The translations under genes and the position numbers were made by a program. Shown here one piece after another: positions 53,469-60,816 of a stretch of DNA of 64,000 bases (positions are counted from its first letter, which is position 1; each line of letters opens with the position of its first letter). The DNA is taken from assembly GCA_024234815.1 (NCBI GenBank), contig JACKNO010000001.1, positions 1,550,001 to 1,614,000 on the forward strand, given 5' to 3'. Below the pieces are notes generated by a model that worked only from the letters and a program-made list of their open reading frames with translations, was not told the origin of the DNA and made no database searches. The DNA is from Pseudomonadales bacterium. GTDB taxonomy: Bacteria > Pseudomonadota > Gammaproteobacteria > Pseudomonadales > Halieaceae.

Positions 53469-54461
53469 CTACCTGAAGAGTGTGTCCAGCACCACGCCAG
53501 CCAGGAACAGGCTGGTGAACTGACGGGTATGCCGAAATGCGTGGGCGGAAAACCACAGCGGCCACACCTCCTTGGGATAGTCCGCTGGCCTGTGCTGCGG
53601 TTTGACATGGCTGTAGACCCGTTGCAGGCGCGGCCAGTTGCGCATACTCAGCAATGCCAGCAATAGCATCCAGCTAAAGCTGCCACCAAGCACCAGAATA
53701 ATGCACAACGCGTACTGGGCGCCCATCATCGCCAGTATGCACCGGCGGGAACGTTGTTCCCCGAGTATCACCGGCAGGGTGTTCACTCCCTTGCTCTTAT
53801 CCGCCTCCAGTTTGTCAGTGTGCTTGCCAAACAGCACGGTGGTAGGTCCCAGTGCGAATACCAGGCTCAGCCAGGCGACGTCCCAACTCCAGGCACCGGC
53901 CAGCACATAGTAGGTGCCCCCCACCATGAGTGGCCCCCACACCAGCAGCACGGCGGGTTCGCCCAGGCCATAGTATTTCAGCGGCCAGGTATAGAAGAGA
54001 ACGAAAAAAGCGCCCGCCAGCATGAGGTCCAGGGTGAGCCCGCTGCGCTGTGACACCAGCCATGTTCCCAGCAGCAGTGCGATGGCGGCGGTAACGCCGA
54101 GGTAGCGCCAGAATTGGCGCTCGCTCATCAGGCCGTCTTCCAGCACATGTACGCCGTACTGGTTGCGGTAGTAATTGTCCTTGTCGATACCGCGTCGCGA
54201 GTCCGTGTAGTCGTTCAAGAGGTTATTGGTGGCGTGGGCGAACATCAGGCCCAGTACCGTGGCCAGCCACAGGTTGCCGTTGAAAACACCCGCGCGCCAC
54301 GCCATTACGCCGCCCAGCGCGGCGGCGGTGAATGTCATGAACAGGACGGAAGCGCGACAGGCAATAAGCCACTTGGCTACCGGATCAAGGGCTTGCCATT
54401 CGCTGCTGGACAGCTTTGGCATACGGTCCAGTGCGCGGGTCCACATTTTAACATCGATCAT
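53469..54461 (-). CDS. UbiA/MenA-type polyprenyltransferase
   Basis: UbiA-superfamily enzymes attach a polyprenyl chain to an aromatic acceptor in quinone synthesis. The 330-residue protein has about eight to nine membrane segments, the first acidic motif NDYTD (residues 83-87) and the second DKLEAD (216-221) followed by KSKGVNTLPVILG. The second motif looks like MenA (1,4-dihydroxy-2-naphthoate prenyltransferase) more than UbiA. Starts further upstream (to 54566) are possible, but ATG 54461 avoids overlap with the previous gene. It is embedded in a cytochrome operon, with gaps of 46 and 8 bases, suggesting a dedicated quinone for this pathway (inference). Confidence 0.82.
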   Translation of the reverse strand: MIDVKMWTRALDRMPKLSSSEWQALDPVAKWLIACRASVLFMTFTAAALGGVMAWRAGVFNGNLWLATVLGLMFAHATNNLLNDYTDSRRGIDKDNYYRNQYGVHVLEDGLMSERQFWRYLGVTAAIALLLGTWLVSQRSGLTLDLMLAGAFFVLFYTWPLKYYGLGEPAVLLVWGPLMVGGTYYVLAGAWSWDVAWLSLVFALGPTTVLFGKHTDKLEADKSKGVNTLPVILGEQRSRRCILAMMGAQYALCIILVLGGSFSWMLLLALLSMRNWPRLQRVYSHVKPQHRPADYPKEVWPLWFSAHAFRHTRQFTSLFLAGVVLDTLFR

Positions 54462-54507
54462 CTGCGTGTGATTTCCAGGAGCTGTGCGGCTGTGCTGCAG
54501 GTGAGGC

Positions 54508-56028
54508 TCAATATCCGTCCTCGGGTGTGTGGCATTCGGTACATTTTTCCTCGCGCCACGCCTCATCGATATCTTCGGGATGCTCGAATTCGAGGCCGGA
54601 GAGGTCGGTTTCCAGGTCGGCCACGGATTCGGAGGGACCCTGGGCCACGATCAGGTGGCAAGTGTTACAGGTGCTGGCCGGACTGCGGCCCTGGTCATCC
54701 ACCATGGACTCGTTGTGGCAGCGGAAGCAGCCGTTATTGACGAAGTGGCTGAGGTTGGTTTCGCGCGCGCGGTAATCCGTTTTCATCTCCGGGAAAAAGT
54801 TTTCGCTGTAAATCTGGCTCAGCGTGTCAGTGGCGAGCTCTATGTCCTGCTTGTGAGTTGCGGCAACCTCTGGGTACTCCGACTTGTAGTATTCATGCAG
54901 GCCGGTGGCGATTGCGTGTTGCGCCTCCTCGCGGTCGGCGTATTCATCGTTGAGCAGGTCGAGCCCGACCCTGCGGACATAGGGCAGTTCCGGCGAAATA
55001 GTGCGCGCTCGCATGGCCAAATTGATGGACACGGCCGGTGGCAGGAAGATATGGCTGGGCCGGTTGTGGCAATCCATGCAATCAAAGTGACGCACTTCAC
55101 CCCCCGGCGCTTCCGGGCTGGAGTCGGTGTCGACGTCCTGATTCCTGTAAATCGTGGTTTCCCCGGTGCGGCTGGTGGATTTTACCCAGTTGATAGTCTG
55201 CCGCTTGGCATCCGCAGCCTCGTATTCGATGGTATTTTCACCAAGCATGTGCCAGTGAATCCCGCCCTCGGCGGGCACCCGCGGATTGTCGCCACCGATC
55301 TGCACCAGGAGCTGGATCGACCAGGGAGAATTGGCTTCGTCACTGCGATAGTAAGTGCGCTGGAGCAGCTTGCTGCCATAGAACTGTTGCGGCCAGTGGC
55401 AGCCCTCACAGGTCGCCTGGGCCGGTCGCAGGTTGTGTACTGGCGTCGGTATCGGGCGATCATAGCTGTCCCGGGCAACGGCGACGAGCTGCCTCATACC
55501 ATCAATTTTTGAGCGAACCCAGAAGGATGCACCCGGCCCGATATGACAATCCACGCAGGTAACCCGCGCATGGGGCGAGTTGTGGTAGGTCACGTACTGG
55601 GGCTCCATTACCGCGTGGCAGGCCTCCCCGCAAAAGGCCACTGACTCCATGGTCTCGAATGCCCGGGTGCCGCTGTAGCCAGCGATGACCAGCAGCACCG
55701 CGCTGAGGCCCAGGAACATCCAGAGGCTCTTCACGTAGGTGGGATCGGACATATCGATACGCAGGTTAAAGCGTACCGACTGTCCGGCGCGGCGCGCGGC
55801 GCGTACCTGCAGCCAGGCAGACAGACCGAACAGCATGAGCCCCAACACGACAATCGCCGGGGCGGCGATGAAGGTCACTATCTCCAGGTAGGGGTTTTCC
55901 CCGGCGGTGCTCAGGTCGAGGATCAGCAGCACCGTGAACAAAAAACCACCGGCAATGACCATTGCCCCGCCCACTGCGGCGAGAGGATGGCGGTAAAGCG
56001 TACGTGGTTGAGTCTGTTCGTTTTCCAC
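54508..56028 (-). CDS. Inner-membrane heptahaem NapC/NirT-family cytochrome (ImcH-like)
   Basis: NapC/NirT cytochromes take electrons from the quinol pool into the periplasm. The 506-residue protein has three N-terminal membrane segments (about residues 17-38, 50-72 and 101-118), then seven haem motifs: one CX3CH (CGEACH, residues 133-138) and six CXXCH. After the first it reads AVMEPQYVTYHNSPHARVTCVDCHIGPG, the NapC-like pattern. Length, haem number and topology match Geobacter ImcH, needed there for high-potential extracellular acceptors. The residues from 140 to 506 are periplasmic. It follows the CbcL-like gene by 23 bases. Confidence 0.88.
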   Translation of the reverse strand: MENEQTQPRTLYRHPLAAVGGAMVIAGGFLFTVLLILDLSTAGENPYLEIVTFIAAPAIVVLGLMLFGLSAWLQVRAARRAGQSVRFNLRIDMSDPTYVKSLWMFLGLSAVLLVIAGYSGTRAFETMESVAFCGEACHAVMEPQYVTYHNSPHARVTCVDCHIGPGASFWVRSKIDGMRQLVAVARDSYDRPIPTPVHNLRPAQATCEGCHWPQQFYGSKLLQRTYYRSDEANSPWSIQLLVQIGGDNPRVPAEGGIHWHMLGENTIEYEAADAKRQTINWVKSTSRTGETTIYRNQDVDTDSSPEAPGGEVRHFDCMDCHNRPSHIFLPPAVSINLAMRARTISPELPYVRRVGLDLLNDEYADREEAQHAIATGLHEYYKSEYPEVAATHKQDIELATDTLSQIYSENFFPEMKTDYRARETNLSHFVNNGCFRCHNESMVDDQGRSPASTCNTCHLIVAQGPSESVADLETDLSGLEFEHPEDIDEAWREEKCTECHTPEDGY

Positions 56029-56051
56029 CTGGGCTTCCCTTTTACTGCGAA

Positions 56052-57974
56052 TTATCGTTTGGCTTCTTCGTCGGGCTTCTCGGTTGGGCCGGGCGGGCCA
56101 GTCTCACCCCGCTCCCACTCGCGGCTGGCCGGCGACTTACCGGTCAGCCAGCTCATGTCCATAGGGTATACGGCGGGGTCGAAGATTGTCCAGTAACCAT
56201 GCCAGATCAGGATGGCGAGCGAGGCCAGCACCGCCTCGTAGAAATGGACCGCGCTTGTCGCCGCCGGGACCCAGGCCGGGAACTCGCGCAACATGAAATT
56301 CTCGAACCACAGCAACAGGCCCGTCAGGGTCATCACAATCATGCCCCACCAGAACGCCAGGTATTCAACCTTTTCGATATAACCCACCTGGGGGCTGTGC
56401 ACCGGCTCTTTGCGCAGGCCAAAGTAGTACTTGAATCGCTCTATCACCTCGCGCAGGTCGTCCAGTCCCGGGATCATCTGTAGCATGCAGCGCCGGGCTT
56501 CCCGGCTGAGCACCAGTTGCACGACATGGAACACCAGGGAACAGCAAATAAGCACCGCGGCCGCCCGGTGCAGCATGCCGCGGAATTCCGGTCCGGGCGC
56601 AATCAGAGGCCAGGCCCACCACGCGTCCGGGTAGCTCAGGGCGAAACCGGTCCACACCAGTACGGGGAAGCTGAGCATGACCATGCCGTGGGCGATGCGA
56701 AAGCCGGTGTTCATGCGTATGGCGCCGCTTGAAGGTGCGGCCGCCATGGCCCTCAGTTTGGGCTCGCGGCATTTTTTCAGGAAATCCAGCGCCACATGGA
56801 AGAGCATGCCGCCGACCGTGCCGTAGATCAGAATCAGGTAGACCAGCCGGATGTAGTAAACGATCAGGTGATCGGTGCTGGTATCGTCCACGTGGATGGG
56901 ACCGATGGCGAAGCGGCTGCCGGCGCCCGCATGGCAGTCACTGCAGGTTTTCGCGAGGTTGTCCTGATGGATGCGCGAAGCGGGGTTCGTCGATGGCAGG
57001 ATGTCGTGGACCCCGTGGCAGGACGCGCAACTGGCCACGGTTGTCGAGCCACCGCGCGCGGCGAGGCCGTGAAAGCTGTCCGCATAACTCGGTACCTTGT
57101 CATGCGCCAATCCGTACTTCTGGTTCAGGCGCAGGTCGCCGTGACAACCGCCGCAACTGATCAGGCTCTGGTTGGTGGGAGAAACGGGGGAGCCGGCGGC
57201 TGCCGGCGCCAGGATGCGATGCTCGCCGTGACAGTCGGTGCAGATCGGCACATCGCTCACCCCGCGCAGGAACGCTGTGCCATGGACACTCTCCAGGAAG
57301 TCGTGCGCTATTTCCTCGTGGCACTTGCCACAGGTTGCCGGCACATTATTGCGATTGATGTGGGAGGCGGGATTGTTGTTTGGCAGGGTGTCGTGACTGC
57401 CGTGGCAGTCGTTGCAACTGGGGCCGCCGTTCCCATTGTCCACGGCTGCCGCATGGACGCTGTCGCTGTAGGCGGCCAGCGGGTTGACGATGTCGATGCC
57501 GTACTCGCTTGCCAGCTCCGGGTCGGCGTGACAGCCGCCGCAGGTCTCGGCGAGGCGACGGTGATTAACCAGTGAGTCGGCGTTGTCTGCCGGCACTATC
57601 AGGTGCGCATCGCCATGGCAGGTCTGGCAGCCTGCGGGCCCGTTCTCAAGCTCCAAATGGCTGTGCACGCTGGCCGCATACTCAGCGGATTCGGCATCGT
57701 GGCAATCCGCGCAAGCGACTGGCGCCAGCGTCTCCTGATGGGGCAGCGAGGATATATCGGCATGGCAGTCGGTACACTCAAGGTCCCCGTGCACGCTGGC
57801 GGAGAAAGCGCTGGTATTGTCCTGCCCGGCGGCATGGGTGGGTGTGTCCTGCAGTTCGTGGCAATCCATGCACTCGCCGGCAGTCGCGCCGGAGTCGCCC
57901 CAGGCAGAGGGTGTCAGAAGCAACAGGGCTGATACCAATATGATTAACAGCTGAGACATAAACCGGCTATCCAT
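56052..57974 (-). CDS. Multihaem c / membrane cytochrome b fusion (CbcL-like)
   Basis: The protein of about 640 residues has a signal peptide, then eleven CXXCH motifs in about 345 residues, then a C-terminal domain with about five hydrophobic helices. That domain resembles the b561/hydrogenase-type di-haem cytochrome b, with histidines in LFHVAL, RIAHGM, LHRAAAV, LVFHVV and LIWHGYW. Geobacter CbcL has the same architecture (c-type multihaem plus HydB-like b domain) and works with low-potential acceptors. The start is uncertain: in-frame ATGs at 57989, 57974 and 57959 all lack good ribosome binding sites; 57974 gives a signal peptide with a basic residue. It follows the FNR-like box. Confidence 0.86.
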   Translation of the reverse strand: MDSRFMSQLLIILVSALLLLTPSAWGDSGATAGECMDCHELQDTPTHAAGQDNTSAFSASVHGDLECTDCHADISSLPHQETLAPVACADCHDAESAEYAASVHSHLELENGPAGCQTCHGDAHLIVPADNADSLVNHRRLAETCGGCHADPELASEYGIDIVNPLAAYSDSVHAAAVDNGNGGPSCNDCHGSHDTLPNNNPASHINRNNVPATCGKCHEEIAHDFLESVHGTAFLRGVSDVPICTDCHGEHRILAPAAAGSPVSPTNQSLISCGGCHGDLRLNQKYGLAHDKVPSYADSFHGLAARGGSTTVASCASCHGVHDILPSTNPASRIHQDNLAKTCSDCHAGAGSRFAIGPIHVDDTSTDHLIVYYIRLVYLILIYGTVGGMLFHVALDFLKKCREPKLRAMAAAPSSGAIRMNTGFRIAHGMVMLSFPVLVWTGFALSYPDAWWAWPLIAPGPEFRGMLHRAAAVLICCSLVFHVVQLVLSREARRCMLQMIPGLDDLREVIERFKYYFGLRKEPVHSPQVGYIEKVEYLAFWWGMIVMTLTGLLLWFENFMLREFPAWVPAATSAVHFYEAVLASLAILIWHGYWTIFDPAVYPMDMSWLTGKSPASREWERGETGPPGPTEKPDEEAKR

Positions 57975-58063
57975 GCAGTAAACGAACATCTACATGATGA
58001 TAGATGAATTGCCGGAACCCCTGAAGGCGGAGTACGGCGTCGGCGGGGGCATTCCTGAATCCG

Positions 58064-58077
58064 TTGATTCAGGTCAA
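58064..58077. promoter_or_regulatory. FNR/ANR-type binding site
   Basis: TTGAT-TCAG-GTCAA matches nine of the ten informative positions of the FNR consensus TTGAT-N4-ATCAA. It lies 90 bases upstream of the chosen CbcL-like start. A minus-strand -10 candidate TATCAT sits at 58002-57997, which would put the box near -80, an allowed class I spacing; the match of the promoter elements is modest. Confidence 0.6.
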
Positions 58078-58083
58078 GTTGAG

Positions 58084-58113
58084 GCGCGTCGCGTCCTGAA
58101 GAACGCGACGCGC
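58084..58113. other. Strong stem-loop between c3 gene and CbcL-like gene
   Basis: GCGCGTCGCGT (58084-58094), an 8-base loop and ACGCGACGCGC (58103-58113) form a perfect 11-bp stem about 18 bases after the cytochrome c3 stop codon on the minus strand. No T-run follows. It may protect the 3' end of the c3 message or partly terminate it, giving more c3 than membrane components. Confidence 0.5.
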
Positions 58114-58131
58114 TGGAGATGCGGCTGATCG

Positions 58132-58503
58132 CTATTTGGGGTGACAGTCGTTACATTTGGTGGGCCCGGCCTCTTTTTCCTTGTGGCATGCAACGCAATT
58201 GATGTGGAACTGGTTCTTCTTCAGGCTGGTCTCCCCGCAGCTGGGGGTGGTGGCTTTTTCAGGTGTATTGTGGCACTCGCTGCAGGGCTTGGCCTGGTCG
58301 GCGGTTTCCTTGCTCAATCCCTCCTGGGTGTGGTGGCAGCTTGAGCACTCCGCCAGTTCGAAGTGCGCCGCGTGCGGGAACTCCACTGGCGACTTCTTCG
58401 CCGCGCAGTCGTCAATGGTAATGACATCCGGTGGTGCCGCCAGCGCGCTCGAGCTGAGCAATAATGCGAGTATCCCGGCGGCTGCCAATTTCAAATTGTA
58501 CAT
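58132..58503 (-). CDS. Tetrahaem cytochrome c3 family protein
   Basis: This small periplasmic carrier (123 residues) has a signal peptide (MYNLKLAAAGILALLLSSSALA, cleaved near residue 22). It has four CXXCH motifs: CSSCHH, CSECH, CVACH and CNDCH. The histidines in VEFPHAAHFE and NQFHINC are the distal ligands typical of class III (c3/c7) cytochromes. The frame is open to 58689, but ATG 58503 follows AGAAGGAGAGCATC. It heads the cytochrome locus. By analogy to PpcA of Geobacter it may ferry electrons from the inner-membrane cytochromes to MtrA (inference). Confidence 0.9.
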   Translation of the reverse strand: MYNLKLAAAGILALLLSSSALAAPPDVITIDDCAAKKSPVEFPHAAHFELAECSSCHHTQEGLSKETADQAKPCSECHNTPEKATTPSCGETSLKKNQFHINCVACHKEKEAGPTKCNDCHPK

Positions 58504-58643
58504 GATGCTCTCCTTCTGGTTTGCGGCCCGATCGCCCTTGCACTGCCGAAGCATAGCATCGGCTGGCGCCGTTTCACCAGCGCATCGGGATGTTCGTTTC
58601 AATCTTCCTATAGTATGGTTGCTGGCTTCTACCAGGGAGACTG

Positions 58644-59279
58644 ATGATGAAACTTTGGCATTGCGCGGGTTCGCGTTCACTGCGCCCACTGTGGGCGCTT
58701 GAGGAGATGGGGCTGGAGTACGAACTGGAGATCCTGACGTTTCCCCCCCGGATTTTCAACAAACAGTACCTGGAGGTGAATAACCTGGGTACGGTCCCCT
58801 TTCTGCAGGATGGCGAGACGCAGATGACAGAATCCAGCGCCATTTGCCAGTATCTGGTCGATCACTACCAGCAGTATGAGTTTGGCCTGCGGCCCGGGCA
58901 TGCCGAATATGGCGCCTACCTGAACTGGCTGCACCACGCAGACGCCACGCTCACCTTTCCCCAGACCCTGACCATGCGCTATTACTATCTCGAGCCCAGC
59001 CCGGAGAAACAGGCGGTAGGAGACGATTATGCCAGGTGGTTCATCGCCCGCCTGCGACGCCTGGACAATCATCTGGAAAGCCATGATTACCTGGTGGACG
59101 GGCGCTTCACCATTGCCGATATCGCGGTGGGCTACGCTCTCCACCTGGCCTGCGCCCTGCGGCTCGATGAGCGCTTCCAGCCACAGACCCGGGCCTACCT
59201 TGACCGTCTCAGGGCCCGGCCCGCTTTCGCGAGGGCTGATGGCTACGGCGAGCCGCTGGTTCTGCCCGCGCGCGGTTAA
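58644..59279 (+). CDS. Glutathione S-transferase family protein
   Basis: The 211-residue protein has an N-terminal thioredoxin-like domain (KLWHCAGSRSLRPLWALEEMGLEYE; the Ser in GSRS is in the catalytic position). The glutathione-binding QMTESSAICQYLVDHY (about residues 60-75) and a helical C-terminal domain with GRFTIADIAVGYAL follow. The start uses ATG 58644 or 58647 after ACCAGGGAGACTG. It is divergent from cytochrome c3 across a 140-base region. Substrate unknown. Confidence 0.88.
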   Translation: MMKLWHCAGSRSLRPLWALEEMGLEYELEILTFPPRIFNKQYLEVNNLGTVPFLQDGETQMTESSAICQYLVDHYQQYEFGLRPGHAEYGAYLNWLHHADATLTFPQTLTMRYYYLEPSPEKQAVGDDYARWFIARLRRLDNHLESHDYLVDGRFTIADIAVGYALHLACALRLDERFQPQTRAYLDRLRARPAFARADGYGEPLVLPARG

Positions 59280-59406
59280 CCGGCGCCGGGCGGGACGCGC
59301 ATCGGCCCGCAGGCAGGTTTCTGTAAAAAGCAAGCGCACTGCGAATCCATGCGGGTGCTCGTGATCGTATATACTTGTCGCCCCATGTTGTGGAAGTACC
59401 CGTTGT

Positions 59407-60816
59407 ATGTCTAAAAAACCCCGCGGCCTGAAAGGCAAGGCCATTCCCCGCGGCCTCAGTGTGTCACTAGCTGGCATCCGGGCCGGCGGCGCGCTGGCGA
59501 TGGATGGCGCCATGCAGAAGCTGTTGCGCCGCAGCTCCGGCGGCGAGGAGTCTGAATTTGCGCGGCGCGAGGCGCGGCGCTTTGTCAACGAGCTGGGAAA
59601 GCTGAAAGGCACCTACGTCAAGATCGGCCAACTGATGGCCCTGTTTGGTGAACATTTTCTGCCGCCGGTGCTGGCTGAAGCGATGCGCGACCTGGGCGAC
59701 CAGACCGAACCACTGCCCTGGGAGTCGATGGAGCCGGTACTGCGTGCGAGCCTGGGCAGCCGTTACGCCGAGTTGGAGATCGAACCCGTCGCGATGGCGG
59801 CGGCTTCCCTGGCCCAGGTGCATCTGGCCACCGTGCGCGCCAGCGGTGAGCGTATCTGCCTGAAAGTACAGTACCCGGGTCTGGCCGATGTCATCGACTC
59901 GGACTTCGATGCCGTGGTGCGCATGTTGATGCTGGCCCGCTGGCTGCAGGCCGGCCGCGACATGGATGACTGGCTGGAATCCATGCGCACGCACCTGCAC
60001 CACGAAATCGATTACCAGCGCGAGGCTGCCCTGACGACGCGCATGGCTGATCTGGTGCAAGAAGTCAGCGCAAGTAAAATCGGCTATGAGGTACCGAAGC
60101 TCTACCCCAGGTACTGCACTGATGTCGTGCTCGCGCTGGAGTACATGCAGGGTTCGCCGGTCACCGCCGGGCCTGTGGCGGCCCTTTCCCTGGAGCGCCG
60201 CAACGCGCTGGCGGAGGGTATGCTGGAGCTGTTCTTTTACGAGCTTTACGATTGGGGCTGCCTGCAGACCGACCCCAACTTCGGCAACTACCTGCTGCGA
60301 CTGGATGACAAGTCAGGGAGTCAGGCCAGGGATGTGCTCGTGCTGCTCGACTTCGGCTCCATCCTGGATTGTCCCGACAACTTTCTGTTTCATCTGCGCA
60401 GTATCATAGATGCGGGCCTGCGCCAGGACACTGAACAGCTCGCTGACAGCCTGATCGGGCTGGGTTGCCTGCCGAAAAATGCCAGTGTCCAGGCGCGGCA
60501 ACTGTTCGCCGACTTCTGCCTGCACCTGGTTGAGCCGCTGCGCCCACCGGCGGAGTTGCCGCCGGAATACCTTGATGCCCAGGGTCAATACCGCTGGGGG
60601 CAATCGCGCCTGATGCACCGTGCCGGCAAACGCGCAGCAGCATCGGCCGCCAGCCGTCATTTCACTCCGCCGTCCCGGGAGTTTGCCCTGATCGCCCGTA
60701 AATTGACGGGCGTGTTCACCTTTATTTCCGTGCTTGAGGCCCAGTTCAACGCCTATGACATGGTGGCTGGCCACATCGCACGCTGGCGGGAGAGAGAAGG
60801 TCTTGGCGAAGGATAA
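59407..60816 (+). CDS. ABC1/UbiB-type atypical kinase (first of two)
   Basis: The 469-residue protein belongs to the ABC1/ADCK/UbiB family, ATPases linked to ubiquinone synthesis or lipid handling. It has the KxGQ motif KIGQ (residues 72-75), the alanine-rich nucleotide loop AMAAASLAQVH, HHEIDYQREA (ExD), QTDPNFGNYL and LLDFGS. No C-terminal membrane anchor pair like that of E. coli UbiB is seen. It follows the GST gene by 127 bases and overlaps the second ABC1 gene. Assignment to ubiB itself is not safe. Confidence 0.85.
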   Translation: MSKKPRGLKGKAIPRGLSVSLAGIRAGGALAMDGAMQKLLRRSSGGEESEFARREARRFVNELGKLKGTYVKIGQLMALFGEHFLPPVLAEAMRDLGDQTEPLPWESMEPVLRASLGSRYAELEIEPVAMAAASLAQVHLATVRASGERICLKVQYPGLADVIDSDFDAVVRMLMLARWLQAGRDMDDWLESMRTHLHHEIDYQREAALTTRMADLVQEVSASKIGYEVPKLYPRYCTDVVLALEYMQGSPVTAGPVAALSLERRNALAEGMLELFFYELYDWGCLQTDPNFGNYLLRLDDKSGSQARDVLVLLDFGSILDCPDNFLFHLRSIIDAGLRQDTEQLADSLIGLGCLPKNASVQARQLFADFCLHLVEPLRPPAELPPEYLDAQGQYRWGQSRLMHRAGKRAAASAASRHFTPPSREFALIARKLTGVFTFISVLEAQFNAYDMVAGHIARWREREGLGEG

